Shown: positions 8,454 through 17,914, numbered from the stretch's first letter. The stretch: DNA of 64,000 bases from Spirochaetaceae bacterium (GCA_020353535.1 CP070696.1:779497-843496); one strand, 5' to 3'. Notes: generated from the sequence alone by a model not told the origin. Translations and numbers: made by a program.

Positions 8454-9311
8454 TTAAAATCCGCTGAAGCCGATGGTGATCAACCCTCCCGTAATGACTC
8501 CTATGCCGATCCCCTGAATCGGGCTGACCTTGTCCTTGAGAAACTTGACGGCCAGGAGGGCCAGCAGGGCGGGATACACCGACGATACCGGTGAGATCAA
8601 CGATACGGGACCGTAGTCGAAGGCCAGGAGAAAACAGAGAGCGCCAGCAAGATTCAGTAAGATTCCGAATAAGGTGGGCATAAAACTCCTTTTAAATACT
8701 CGGGGTGGAGGACGGTTCGGCTTGTCTATGAGGTAGTTGATCCCGGACAGGCCTAAAGCGGTCAGGGAGAGAAAGAATATGTGGGAATAGGAGCCGATCT
8801 GGTTAATCGAGAGCTTGGACAGGAAATCTCCGGTTCCAATACTGAGAGCGCCCACAAGCCCCCAGGGCAACCAGCCGAGCCCGGCGGTGTGAAGCAGCTG
8901 ATTCCTGTTGGGGAAGGCCACTGCCAGGCTCCCGGCCAGGATGAGACCAATTGCCACGTACTGAAGCCCGGCAAGTCTCTCCCCCAGGAATAGGTGGGAC
9001 AGGAGAATGGTAATCATCGGATAGATGGCGATCACCGTTCCGGTCAGCGACACCTGTCCGCGGGACAGGCTGTAGTAGAACAGTTGAAACGGGATCGAAG
9101 CGGCCAGAATTACTGCCAGGATCCCGATCGGTGGAATGGTGATGCGGGATCTGCTCAACAGCAGCACTACGGGAATCCAGAGCAGCACGGCCAGGAGATT
9201 GTTGATAATATTGTTCCATAGGGGCGGGACGCTGGAGAAACCTTGTTTCACCAGTACCGCGCCCACGGCCCAGCAAAGCGCGGCGGACAGAGCTAGGGGA
9301 AACCAGATCAT
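8454..9311 (-). CDS. EamA/DMT-family membrane transporter
   Basis: A 285-residue integral membrane protein with about ten hydrophobic segments and the internal two-fold repeat usual for drug/metabolite transporters; the second half begins near LGWLPWGLVGALSIG. The glycine- and proline-rich SPVSSVYPALLALLAV segment is typical of the EamA repeat. Such proteins export or import metabolites across the inner membrane. It probably shares a transcript with the dehydrogenase 15 bases downstream, suggesting a common substrate, which is unknown. No strong ribosome site precedes the ATG at 9311. Confidence 0.82.
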   Translation of the reverse strand: MIWFPLALSAALCWAVGAVLVKQGFSSVPPLWNNIINNLLAVLLWIPVVLLLSRSRITIPPIGILAVILAASIPFQLFYYSLSRGQVSLTGTVIAIYPMITILLSHLFLGERLAGLQYVAIGLILAGSLAVAFPNRNQLLHTAGLGWLPWGLVGALSIGTGDFLSKLSINQIGSYSHIFFLSLTALGLSGINYLIDKPNRPPPRVFKRSFMPTLFGILLNLAGALCFLLAFDYGPVSLISPVSSVYPALLALLAVKFLKDKVSPIQGIGIGVITGGLITIGFSGF

Positions 9312-9462
9312 GGAGGGATATTAAACTAGTTGGCTGTGGTATTGAAGTGTACAAGCCGGATTGCTGCCGCGGCTCTGATGGTTTTTTTCTTGACCGGATT
9401 CCAATCGGGGATGTATGTTTCCTGCGAAGATTGATTCGATACCAATCCGAGGAGAGCAATCG

Positions 9463-10167
9463 ATGTCTGACAGAAACGTATCTTCCCTGTCCTCCCAGGC
9501 GGTGAGGACCCGCAGTATCCTGAGGAATACCTACCTCTGGATGACCGGCGGTCTGGCCCTGACCGGAGTGGTCGCTCTCGGCGTGGCCTCCAACCCAACC
9601 ATCGTCCAGGCTCTGGTGTCCAACATGATCCTGTTTTTCGCCTTGATCGTGGGCGAGCTGATCCTGGTCATCTACCTGTCCCGACGGATCATGACGTTGA
9701 GTCCCGGTGCAGCGGTCTTGGGCTTCGCCGTCTACGCAGCCCTGAACGGGGTCACCCTCTCCCTGATTTTCCTGGCTTATACGGGTACGGTTATCGCGAG
9801 GGTGTTCTTCATTACCGCAGGCACCTTTGCAGGAGTGAGTCTGTATGCGGCCACCACCAGGAGAGACCTCTCCGGCATCGGTCAGTACCTGATAATGGGC
9901 CTGTGGGGAATAATCATAGCCTCTCTGGTGAACTTCTTCCTGCGCAGCGAATCCCTGTACTGGATCATCTCCTACGGCGGCGTGGCCGTGTTCATCGGTC
10001 TGACAGCCTACGACACCCAAATCATCAAGCGCTGGAGCGACCAGTACAGTGACAGCCTGGCCGAGACCGATTATATGCGGCTTTCCATCCTCGGTGCCTT
10101 GAAGCTGTACCTTGACTTCATCAACCTCTTCCTCCTCTTCCTGAGGATCTTCGGCAGGAGGCGCTAG
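9463..10167 (+). CDS. Bax inhibitor-1/YccA family membrane protein
   Basis: A 234-residue protein with seven hydrophobic segments, starting at the ATG at 9463 behind GAGGAG; an in-frame ATG at 9415 has no ribosome site. Family signatures are NTYLWMTGGLALTGVVALG, SLIFLAYTGTVIARVFFITAGTF and the C-terminal FIGLTAYDTQIIKRW, followed by GALKLYLDFINLFLLFLRIF. BI-1 relatives are pH-sensitive calcium-leak channels or modulators of membrane proteases. It stands alone, between the divergent EamA gene and the purine operon. Confidence 0.93.
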   Translation: MSDRNVSSLSSQAVRTRSILRNTYLWMTGGLALTGVVALGVASNPTIVQALVSNMILFFALIVGELILVIYLSRRIMTLSPGAAVLGFAVYAALNGVTLSLIFLAYTGTVIARVFFITAGTFAGVSLYAATTRRDLSGIGQYLIMGLWGIIIASLVNFFLRSESLYWIISYGGVAVFIGLTAYDTQIIKRWSDQYSDSLAETDYMRLSILGALKLYLDFINLFLLFLRIFGRRR

Positions 10168-10211
10168 TAGAGCTGATAAGCAGGGATTTCCCGTTCCTCG
10201 ACCGCTATCGC

Positions 10212-10241
10212 TTGACTGCCAGGGCGAAAGCGTGCTAATCA
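10212..10241 (+). promoter_or_regulatory. Candidate sigma-70 promoter of the purine operon
   Basis: TTGACT (10212-10217) and TAATCA (10236-10241) are separated by 18 bases, which would start a leader of roughly 75 bases before the PurM-like gene. No purine-riboswitch core was recognised in that leader. The -10 box is imperfect, so this is a moderate call. Confidence 0.4.
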
Positions 10242-10323
10242 GCTATATGGCGGTCAGCAGGGCTGCATTTCCCATAATAATCTATCCAATCTCTCGATAC
10301 TGATAGGACAGGCGTCCTTCACG

Positions 10324-11814
10324 ATGTCCGAAGATTCGTTGACCTATCGGGATTCCGGCGTCGACGTGGAGGCCAACCTCGAGGCCAACAGGCGCATACA
10401 GCAGTACATCCGGCGGACTCACAACGAGAGTGTGCTCACCCGAAGCGGATTGTTCGGCGGGGCGATCCGCCTGGGCCACCTGCCGGAGGCACTCGGGCGG
10501 ACGGCGCTTGTCGGCAGGCTGATCACTACCGAGGGAGACAGCCCCGAGAATGCCGGCCGCCGGATCACCCGAACCTGCCGGTCCCGGTCGTCGGCTGCGG
10601 AGTACCCGCTGGCTTTTCTCGATTATCTGGCAGCGGCACGCCTCGATGCGAACCGGGCTGCTGATCTTGTGGAGATATTCTCAGGAAGTTTCGAGTCTCC
10701 TCCGAAGATCCCCATCATCGGCGGAGAGACCGCTGAGATGCCCGATGTGTTCCGATCCGGTGCCTGGGAGGTGGTAGGTGCTCTGTTCGCTGTCACAGGC
10801 GCGCATTCGGCTGCCGGCTCTACGGTCAGTCTGAATAAACTTGAAGAATTCGAGCAGCCGACCCTGGTTTTCAGCATGGATGGTGTAGGGACCAAGACCA
10901 AGCTCGGAGTGACGACCCGCCGGACCTCCGGACTGGCTCTGGACATCATCCATCACTCCCTCAACGACATCCTCTGTCAAGGCGCCCGTGGCCTGGCCGT
11001 AATGCTGTACATGGGTTGTCACCGCAGGGATGATCAGCTCATCGAACCCCTGCGTGCCACCGCAGCGGACTGCTGCCGCGACAACGGGCTGGTGCTGCTC
11101 GATTTTGCGATTTGCGAAAAACCGAATCTCTACCTGCCCGGTGAGATCGATGTCTGCGGCGTGGTCGTGGGCGCGGTGGATGCCGCCGGGGTGCTTCAAG
11201 GGGATGCGATCCAGACCGGGGATATTTTGGTGGGCCTGAGTTCCTCGGGACTCCATACCAACGGATACTCTCTGGCTCGCAAAGCCCTGCTGGAACGGGG
11301 TGAGCTGCGGCTGGATCAATTCATCGATGAGCTGGGATGCTCGCTGGCAGATGCGCTTCTGGAGCCGCACAGGAACTACGCGCCGGCGATCCTGCCCCTG
11401 CTGGCCGACAGGGAGTTGGGCCTGGCGATCAGGGGGATCGCCCATATTACCGGCGGCGGGCTCAAGGATAATCTGGAGCGCATTCTTCCTGGGACGGTTC
11501 GGGCGGAAATCCAAATCGGTTCGTGGCGGCCGCCGTCGATCTTCGAGCTGATCCGCCGTTGCGGTAATATCCCGCTGCAGGATCCGGTGGGCAAGGGGAT
11601 GTATGAGAGCTTCAACATGGGCATCGGTTTGGTGCTGGTGGTCGCCCCGGAGTACAGCCGGCGCATCCTGGAGCAGCTGCGGGTGGGGGGACATCCGGCA
11701 GTCGTGATCGGGCAGGTGGTCGCTCCTGCAGCGACCGACGCGAGCGGAGTTTCACGCATCGGCGATGAGAGCCTGGATCCGGCCCGGCGAATCGATCGGG
11801 TGCGCCTGTTGTGA
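10324..11814 (+). CDS. purM: PurM-like AIR synthase with two complementary ATP-domain modules
   Basis: Placed to make aminoimidazole ribonucleotide from FGAM. At 496 aa it is about 150 residues longer than a normal PurM. Residues 1-160 read as a PurM N-terminal domain with YRDSGVDVEAN, FLDY (99-101) and GGETAEMP (133-140), but the segment where DGVGTK and the ND motif should lie (about 55-95) is unrecognisable. Residues 178-290 start a second such domain with DGVGTK (186-191) and SLND (212-215), while FLDY and GGETAEMP are replaced by LYMG and LDFAICEKP. The C-terminal domain (HTNGYSLAR, HITGGG, FNMGIG) is normal. The stop overlaps the next GTG start. The role is well supported by context; whether both modules are needed is not known. 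Confidence 0.8.
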   Translation: MSEDSLTYRDSGVDVEANLEANRRIQQYIRRTHNESVLTRSGLFGGAIRLGHLPEALGRTALVGRLITTEGDSPENAGRRITRTCRSRSSAAEYPLAFLDYLAAARLDANRAADLVEIFSGSFESPPKIPIIGGETAEMPDVFRSGAWEVVGALFAVTGAHSAAGSTVSLNKLEEFEQPTLVFSMDGVGTKTKLGVTTRRTSGLALDIIHHSLNDILCQGARGLAVMLYMGCHRRDDQLIEPLRATAADCCRDNGLVLLDFAICEKPNLYLPGEIDVCGVVVGAVDAAGVLQGDAIQTGDILVGLSSSGLHTNGYSLARKALLERGELRLDQFIDELGCSLADALLEPHRNYAPAILPLLADRELGLAIRGIAHITGGGLKDNLERILPGTVRAEIQIGSWRPPSIFELIRRCGNIPLQDPVGKGMYESFNMGIGLVLVVAPEYSRRILEQLRVGGHPAVVIGQVVAPAATDASGVSRIGDESLDPARRIDRVRLL

Positions 11815-14800
11815 ACATCTATCTCATCCAGGTAGGGCTAAAAGCCGGCATCAGCGATGCCTTCGGAAGGGCTGCAGAGAAGAAAATAAGAGAATATCTC
11901 GAGATCCCGATACAGAGGGTGGACACCCGCCAGCTGTTTCTGGTCGAGGCGGAGCTGAGCCGGACCCAGGTTGAGACGGTTGCGCGGGAGCTGTTCTGCG
12001 ATCCGGTGATCCAGCGCTTTTCGGTAAACACGAATCTGGATGCAGAGCCCTTCGATCTGTCCGTTATCGTAGGGTTCCGACCCGGAGTCACCGACAACGT
12101 CGGGCACACCGCCGCCCTGGCCGTGGGCGAGCTCGTGGGACGGGATCTATCACCGGAGGAAGGGATCTTCACCTCGACCCAATACCTGCTCACCGGTGTG
12201 GACCAGGTCCAGGCACGGAGGATCGCCCGGGAGCTACTGGCCAACGACCTGATCGAAGCGGTGTCCATACAGGCCTATAAGGACTGGCTGGATCGGGGTC
12301 CGCGCGTCAGCTCCCCCCGGGTTCATTCGGCCCATGAACCGGAGGTCGAGGAGATCGACCTGGAGGTGTTCGACCAGCTGCTGCTGGAGATCAGCCGGCT
12401 GCGGATTCTGGCTCTGAACCTCGAGGAGATGCAAGCCATCCGGGACTACTTCCGTCGGCCGGAAATCCGGGAGCAGCGCCGGAGCGTGGGATTGGGGATG
12501 AATCCCACCGATGTGGAGCTGGAGGCTCTGGCCCAGACCTGGTCGGAGCACTGCCACCATAAGGTCTTCAATGGGATCATCGAGTACCGGGATGAATCCG
12601 GCCGTAAGTTCACCATCGACAGCCTGTTTAAGAGCTACATCCGCAAGGTCACCGAGGAGCTGGCCAGCCCCTGGCTGCTCAGCGTGTTCAGCGACAACGC
12701 TGGGGTGATCCGCTTCAACGATCGACTCGCCCTGGTCTATAAGGTGGAAACCCACAACAGTCCGAGCGCCCTGGATCCTTACGGCGGCGCCATGACCGGT
12801 ATTGTCGGAGTTAACCGGGATCCCTTCGGTACGGGCCTGGGAGCCCGCCTGATAGCCAACGTGTGGGGCTACTGTCTCGGCAATCCGGAAATGCCTTCCG
12901 AAGTGATTCCCGGCGGCTTGCTCCATCCCCGCCGCATCCGGGACGGGGTGCACCGGGGTGTGATCGAGGGAGGGAACCAGAGCGGAATCCCATACGCCCG
13001 CGGCTGGGAGCTTTTCGAGGATCGCTACCTGGGCAAGCCCCTCGTATTCTGCGGCACCCTCGGGGAAATGCCCCTGTCGATCCGGGGGGCATCCTCGACG
13101 GAAAAGCGGATCCTGCCTGGAGATGCGGTGGTCATGGTGGGCGGCAGGGTGGGCAAGGACGGCATTCACGGAGCCACCTTCAGCTCCGAGGAGCTGCACG
13201 CCTCCAGCCCGGTGCAGGCCGTGCAGATCGGGGATCCGATCACTCAGAAGAAAATGACCGATATGCTGCTGGAGGCCCGGGATAGGTTGCTGTATCGAAC
13301 CCTGACCGACAACGGGGCGGGGGGATTGAGTTCTTCGGTCGGGGAGATGGCCAACTTGAGCGGCGGTTGCCGGATCGATCTGGCCCGGGTGCCTCTCAAG
13401 TACCAGGGACTGAATCCGTGGGAAATCCTGGTCTCCGAAGCCCAGGAGCGGATGACCCTGGCGGTACCTCAGAACAGCCTGAGTGAGTACGGCGAGCTAT
13501 CGCAGAGAAGGGGAGTGGAATCCACGGTCTTGGGCAGCTTCGGATCAGACGGGAAGTTCGAGGTGCGCTACGGCGAGCGGACCGTGGCCTACCTGGACCT
13601 AGAGTTCCTGCACCATGGAGATCCTCCCTACCATCTCGAAGCGGTGTTCGATCCCAAGAGCTACGATGAACCCCGAATCGAGATCGAGGATTTCGGAGAG
13701 TGCATCGAGCAGATGCTCCGCCGCCTCAACATCTGTTCCGTGGAGGAGAAAGCCCGTCAGTATGACCACGAAGTCCAGGGACGGAGCGTCATCAAACCCT
13801 TCGTGGGCCTGCGTTTCGACGTGCCGAGCGATGCCGTGGTTCTTGCAGCCGAGTACGGCGGAATGGCTGAGCACAGCGGAGGGGAGGGCATCATCCTCAG
13901 TGAAGGGATCAATCCTTTCTATTCGGACATCGACACCTACTGGATGGCCGCCTCGGCTCTGGATCTGGCCGTGCGCAGGGTGGTCAGCGTAGGCGGGAAC
14001 CCGGCATTCATCTCCGCTCTCGACAATTTCTGTTGGCCGAACGTGGTCAAGGAGAGCATGCCTGAGCGTTCCCACAAGCTGGCTCAGCTCGTCCGGGCCT
14101 GCCAGGGGCTGTACGATTTCTGCAAGGCCTACCGGGTTCCCCTCATATCCGGCAAGGATAGCATGTCCAACGACTGCACCCTGACCGATCCGCCGATCTC
14201 CGTTCCTCCCACCCTGCTGGTATCCGTGCTCGGCAAGCTCGAGGAGCTGAGCAGGGCCGTGACTCTGGACCTGAAAGCTCCGGGGGACCTGCTCTACGTT
14301 CTGGGAGACACCAAGGAGGAGCTCGGGGGATCGGAGTTCTACCGCTACTACGGAGAGACCTCACGGGGCCGGGCCTACATCGGAAACGACGTACCCCGCC
14401 TCGACGCTGCCAGGGCGCAAGGATTGTACGGAGCGTTGCACCGGGCTATGGGGCAGGGTCTGGTGCGCTCCTGCCACGCCCCCGCGCTTGGCGGATTGGC
14501 CGTGGCGCTGCTGCGCAAGGCCTTTGCCGCTGAGCTGGGCCTGGAGGTGGACCTGGCCGCAGTACGGGCGGGCGATTCTGTCAAAGGCTTAAGGGATGCG
14601 GCGCTGCTGTTTTCCGAATCCAACGGCCGCTTTCTGGTTACGATTGCTCCAGGCAAACGCCGGGAGTTCGAGGCGATCCTGAAAGGTCACTCCTATGCCT
14701 GCATCGGAGCGGTGTTGGAGGAGCAGCGGCTACGCGTGCGGGGCCGCTCGGGGGCCCTGATCGTGGATCGGGGGCTTTCCGATTTGAAGCGGGCCTGGAA

Positions 14801-14822
14801 GGAGCGACTGCATGGCCTCTGA
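11811..14822 (+). CDS. purL: FGAM synthase: two PurS-like modules fused to PurL
   Basis: ATP-dependent amidation of FGAR to FGAM, the fourth step of purine synthesis. The GTG start at 11811 overlaps the PurM stop. Residues 1-70 (MNIYLIQVGLKAGISDAFG onward) and 80-165 (SVIVGFRPGVTDNVGHTAA onward) both look like PurS domains. The PurL body follows from about residue 190: QTWSEHCHHKVF, KVETHNSPSALDPYGGAMTG, ISGKDSMSND and the C-terminal half with AALLFSESNGRFLV. The protein (1003 aa) has no glutaminase domain; that activity is supplied by the separate PurQ encoded next, overlapping by 11 bases. Confidence 0.93.
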   Translation: MNIYLIQVGLKAGISDAFGRAAEKKIREYLEIPIQRVDTRQLFLVEAELSRTQVETVARELFCDPVIQRFSVNTNLDAEPFDLSVIVGFRPGVTDNVGHTAALAVGELVGRDLSPEEGIFTSTQYLLTGVDQVQARRIARELLANDLIEAVSIQAYKDWLDRGPRVSSPRVHSAHEPEVEEIDLEVFDQLLLEISRLRILALNLEEMQAIRDYFRRPEIREQRRSVGLGMNPTDVELEALAQTWSEHCHHKVFNGIIEYRDESGRKFTIDSLFKSYIRKVTEELASPWLLSVFSDNAGVIRFNDRLALVYKVETHNSPSALDPYGGAMTGIVGVNRDPFGTGLGARLIANVWGYCLGNPEMPSEVIPGGLLHPRRIRDGVHRGVIEGGNQSGIPYARGWELFEDRYLGKPLVFCGTLGEMPLSIRGASSTEKRILPGDAVVMVGGRVGKDGIHGATFSSEELHASSPVQAVQIGDPITQKKMTDMLLEARDRLLYRTLTDNGAGGLSSSVGEMANLSGGCRIDLARVPLKYQGLNPWEILVSEAQERMTLAVPQNSLSEYGELSQRRGVESTVLGSFGSDGKFEVRYGERTVAYLDLEFLHHGDPPYHLEAVFDPKSYDEPRIEIEDFGECIEQMLRRLNICSVEEKARQYDHEVQGRSVIKPFVGLRFDVPSDAVVLAAEYGGMAEHSGGEGIILSEGINPFYSDIDTYWMAASALDLAVRRVVSVGGNPAFISALDNFCWPNVVKESMPERSHKLAQLVRACQGLYDFCKAYRVPLISGKDSMSNDCTLTDPPISVPPTLLVSVLGKLEELSRAVTLDLKAPGDLLYVLGDTKEELGGSEFYRYYGETSRGRAYIGNDVPRLDAARAQGLYGALHRAMGQGLVRSCHAPALGGLAVALLRKAFAAELGLEVDLAAVRAGDSVKGLRDAALLFSESNGRFLVTIAPGKRREFEAILKGHSYACIGAVLEEQRLRVRGRSGALIVDRGLSDLKRAWKERLHGL

Positions 14823-15729
14823 GTCGCAAGATCGGACGCAGGACAAGCAGGTGGAGCGGAATCCCTCGCTCCAGGATCGGGTGCAGGATCGATCTGTCCG
14901 CTTTCCATCACCTAAGCCCAGGGTGCTGATCATTATCGGCGACGGGTTGAACTGTGAACGGGAAACCTCCTGGGCCTTTACCCTGGCTGGGGGGATACCC
15001 GATCTGGTGCATATCGGCGATATACTCCGTCGAGACAGGCGTTTGCACGAGTACGCCGCCCTGGCCTTCATCGGCGGATTCTCCAACGGCGATCATCTGG
15101 GAGCTGGCACGGTGCAGGCCAGCCGCTTCCGCCATGCTCTCAGGGATGACCTGGAACGTTTCATCGGGCAACGCAAGCCGATCATCGGTATCTGTAACGG
15201 TTTTCAAACCCTGGTCAAGATGGGTATCCTGCCGGGACCATTGTCCGCTACGACGGGGCAGGGCGCCTGGGAGCGAAGCGCCACGATCATGGCCAATGAG
15301 TCCGGGAAGTTCGAGGACCGCTGGGTGCACCTGGTCATCAATGCGGATGCTCCCTGTATCTGGACCCGGGGTCTGAAGCGGCTGTTTCTGCCGGTCCGGC
15401 ACGGGGAGGGCAAGTACTATATGGCGGAGGATGGGCAGCTCGATGCCCTGGAACAGAACAATCAGGTGGTGGCCCGCTATGCCACTATGGAAGGAGTGCC
15501 GACTCAGGCCTATCCGGACAATCCCAATGGGTCACTGCGGGCCATCGCCGCGGTGTGCGATGCCAGCGGCCTGATCTTCGGGCTCATGCCTCATCCGGAA
15601 GCTTTTATCTCCCCGTACAATCACCCATCCTGGACGCGGGAGTCGGCAGCGGCCCGTCCCCTGGCGCCGGAGGGGGAGGGACTGGCGATCTTTCGCAACG
15701 CCGTGGAGTACCTGGGAGGCGGAATGTGA
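14812..15729 (+). CDS. purQ: FGAM synthase glutaminase subunit
   Basis: Class I glutamine amidotransferase that delivers ammonia to PurL. The 305-residue protein has the nucleophile elbow in PIIGICNGFQTLV and the catalytic His/Glu in GLMPHPEAF; the oxyanion region is FIGGFSNGDHLGAG. About 35 hydrophilic residues precede the first beta strand (PRVLIIIGDGLNCE), a longer leader than the family norm, so an internal start cannot be excluded, but the ATG at 14812 overlaps purL and suits translational coupling. It also overlaps the next gene by four bases. Confidence 0.93.
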   Translation: MASESQDRTQDKQVERNPSLQDRVQDRSVRFPSPKPRVLIIIGDGLNCERETSWAFTLAGGIPDLVHIGDILRRDRRLHEYAALAFIGGFSNGDHLGAGTVQASRFRHALRDDLERFIGQRKPIIGICNGFQTLVKMGILPGPLSATTGQGAWERSATIMANESGKFEDRWVHLVINADAPCIWTRGLKRLFLPVRHGEGKYYMAEDGQLDALEQNNQVVARYATMEGVPTQAYPDNPNGSLRAIAAVCDASGLIFGLMPHPEAFISPYNHPSWTRESAAARPLAPEGEGLAIFRNAVEYLGGGM

Positions 15730-16625
15730 CGGCCCCCACGGCTTCAATGGCGGACAGGATACCGGCGGCGGTCCTGATGAGCGGAACCGGATCCAACGCC
15801 CGCAAGCTGCTGGAGTACCTTCCCCCCGATCGGAGCGGACCCGCCTACCAGATCCGTGTGGTCATCTCGGACAATCCCGCGTCCAACTATAGCCGCATCG
15901 CCGAGGAGAACGGGGTGGCGGCCGAGCTCAACGATATCTACGAGTTCTTCGGAGTGCTTCATCCGGATCGGGGCTTGACCCCGGAGGATCGACGTACGCT
16001 GAGGGATCCGGCGCAGCGGGAGCGATTCGACCGCCGCACTGACGGCATTCTGCGCCGGCATGGGGTGAAGCTGGTGGCTTTGGCCGGCTACGACTGGGTG
16101 ATCGCTCCCTTCCTCTGTGAAAACTACGTGGTACTGAACGTGCATCCCGGTGACCTGCGAGTACGGGACTCAGCCGGCCGTAGACGCTACATCGGATTGG
16201 GTTGGATCCCCACGGCCAGGGCCATCCTGGCCGGGGAGCGCTACGCTCATTCCTCCACCCACCTGGTCACGGCGGAGCTGGACGGAGGTCCTATAGCCCG
16301 GGTGTCTCAGGGAGTGCCGATCGATCTACCCGCCGGCATCACGCCGGAGAACATTCTGCCCGATGGTGTCGAGCTGCGGGATGTGATGCGCAGTGTCCGC
16401 ACCGGGGAGGATCCCAAATTGGCTGCAAGCCTGCTGGTGACCCATTCCAGGGCGGTGCAGGAGCGTCTCAAGGAGCTGGGCGATTGGATCGAGTTTCCCA
16501 GTACCCTGGATCAGGTTGCCGTCCTGATGCGATCGGGGCGGCTCATCCGCAATCCCTCCGGCCGGCTGCTCCTGGACGGCAGGCCTCCGGAGGATCTGTT
16601 TCTGCAGAGAGAGTGGGAGGAGTGA
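15726..16625 (+). CDS. purN: Phosphoribosylglycinamide formyltransferase-like protein (divergent PurN)
   Basis: Expected to formylate GAR with 10-formyl-THF. The GTG at 15726 overlaps the purQ stop and has GGAGG upstream, giving 299 aa. The N-terminal strand and phosphate loop (AAVLMSGTGSNARKLLEYL) and the catalytic triad of the family, Asn and His in NVHPGDL and Asp in AELDGGPI, are kept. Unlike typical PurN of about 200 residues, the HPSLLP loop is replaced by HPGDLRVRDSAGRRRYIGL, and the protein carries a 30-40 residue insertion before the second half plus a C-terminal extension ending in LFLQREWEE. Function is inferred mainly from the operon and the triad. Confidence 0.82.
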   Translation: MTAPTASMADRIPAAVLMSGTGSNARKLLEYLPPDRSGPAYQIRVVISDNPASNYSRIAEENGVAAELNDIYEFFGVLHPDRGLTPEDRRTLRDPAQRERFDRRTDGILRRHGVKLVALAGYDWVIAPFLCENYVVLNVHPGDLRVRDSAGRRRYIGLGWIPTARAILAGERYAHSSTHLVTAELDGGPIARVSQGVPIDLPAGITPENILPDGVELRDVMRSVRTGEDPKLAASLLVTHSRAVQERLKELGDWIEFPSTLDQVAVLMRSGRLIRNPSGRLLLDGRPPEDLFLQREWEE

Positions 16626-17914
16626 TGGCGAGAGTACTTGTTGTGGGCAGCGGGGGCCGCGAGCACACCCTGACTACGTTTCTCGAACAAAGCGCAGAGG
16701 TTGATGCTGTGTACACCGCCCCGGGAAATGCAGGGACACCGGGGAATGTTCCCATCGACGTGATGGGGGAAGGGGGTTTCGGAGAGCTGATGCGCTTCGC
16801 CGCCAAGCAGCACATCGACCTGACAGTTGTCGGTCCTGAGGCCCCGCTGTGCGCCGGACTTGTGGATGCTTTTCAGCGAGAAGGATTGGCCATCTTCGGT
16901 CCTTCCCGGGCGGCGGCTGCCCTGGAGGCGGACAAGGCCTATGCCCGGGATTTCATGCGGCGCCACGGCATCCCCAGTCCGGAGTTTCAGGTGTTCGCAG
17001 AGCTTTCAGCTGCCCGTAGATATGTAGACGGGCTCCCCGTAGGTCCGGTTGTGGTCAAGGCGGCAGGGCTGGCCGCGGGCAAGGGAGCGATCGTGTGTGA
17101 GAACCGCAAGCAGGCTGAGGAAGCCCTGGAGCGGATGATGGGCCAGAGGATTTTCGGAGCCGCCGGAGACACGGTGGTGATCGAGGAGTACATGGAGGGA
17201 GAGGAAGCCTCTATCCTGGCTCTCTGTGACGGTGAGAAGGCTCTGTATCTTCCATCCTCCCAGGACCACAAGAGAGTCCTGGACGGCGATCAGGGTCCGA
17301 ACACGGGAGGAATGGGCGCCTACGCACCCGCCCCGGTGGTGACCCTGGATGTACAGGACATCGTGGATCGTCGGATCGTGCAACCCACCCTGGCGGGGCT
17401 GGCCGCAGTGGGCGCACCCTATCGGGGCTGTCTATACGTGGGGTTGATGATCCGGGACGGGCAGCCCAGGGTCGTGGAGTACAACTGCCGTTTCGGCGAT
17501 CCGGAAATCCAGGCGGTCCTGCCGCTGCTCCGAAGTGATTTTTTCTCGCTGCTCCGGGCAGGAGCCTCGGGCGACCTGGGCAGCCTGGAGGCTCGCTGCG
17601 CAGAGGGGGCGGCCTGCTGCGTGGTCATGGCCTCCGGCGGCTATCCGGACAAATACGAAAAGGGCAAGGAGATCCGGGGTCTGGAGGTCGCTGAGAGCCT
17701 GGAGGGAGTGTACGTGTTTCACGCCGGTACCCGAAGAGACGAACAGGGCCGTGTGTTCACTAGCGGCGGCCGGGTGCTGGGGGTGACCGGCACCGGCGCC
17801 ACCATCCGCCAGGCCATCGAGGCCGCCTACCGCGGCGTTGAGAAGATAGAATTCGAAGCCTGTCAGTTTCGGCGGGATATCGGCTACCGGGCCTTACGTT
17901 CCGGCGCAATCTAG
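16625..17914 (+). CDS. purD: Phosphoribosylamine-glycine ligase
   Basis: ATP-grasp enzyme joining phosphoribosylamine to glycine, second step of the pathway. The 429-residue protein starts at ATG 16625, one base overlapping the purN stop. Typical elements are VVGSGGREHTL at the N-terminus, VVGPEAPLCAG, the ATP-grasp segment VVVKAAGLAAGKGAIV, SSQDHKRVLDGDQGPNTGGMGAYAP, and the metal ligands in VVEYNCRFGDPEIQAVLP. Length and motif order are normal. It is the last gene before a 162-base gap containing a second promoter. Confidence 0.96.
   Translation: MARVLVVGSGGREHTLTTFLEQSAEVDAVYTAPGNAGTPGNVPIDVMGEGGFGELMRFAAKQHIDLTVVGPEAPLCAGLVDAFQREGLAIFGPSRAAAALEADKAYARDFMRRHGIPSPEFQVFAELSAARRYVDGLPVGPVVVKAAGLAAGKGAIVCENRKQAEEALERMMGQRIFGAAGDTVVIEEYMEGEEASILALCDGEKALYLPSSQDHKRVLDGDQGPNTGGMGAYAPAPVVTLDVQDIVDRRIVQPTLAGLAAVGAPYRGCLYVGLMIRDGQPRVVEYNCRFGDPEIQAVLPLLRSDFFSLLRAGASGDLGSLEARCAEGAACCVVMASGGYPDKYEKGKEIRGLEVAESLEGVYVFHAGTRRDEQGRVFTSGGRVLGVTGTGATIRQAIEAAYRGVEKIEFEACQFRRDIGYRALRSGAI

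Noticed and set aside
8803..10020. A 405-codon minus-strand frame spanning the EamA and BI-1 region
   Set aside because: It crosses two genes on opposite strands and reads as low-complexity Gln/His/Gly text.
10242..10323. Purine riboswitch upstream of the purine operon
   Set aside because: The conserved core (TATAAT...GGT...CTACC...GACTA layout) could not be found in the leader.
10471..10620. Frameshift explanation for the missing DGVGTK of the first PurM module
   Set aside because: Translation in the other two frames gives either an early stop or a proline-rich text without the motif.
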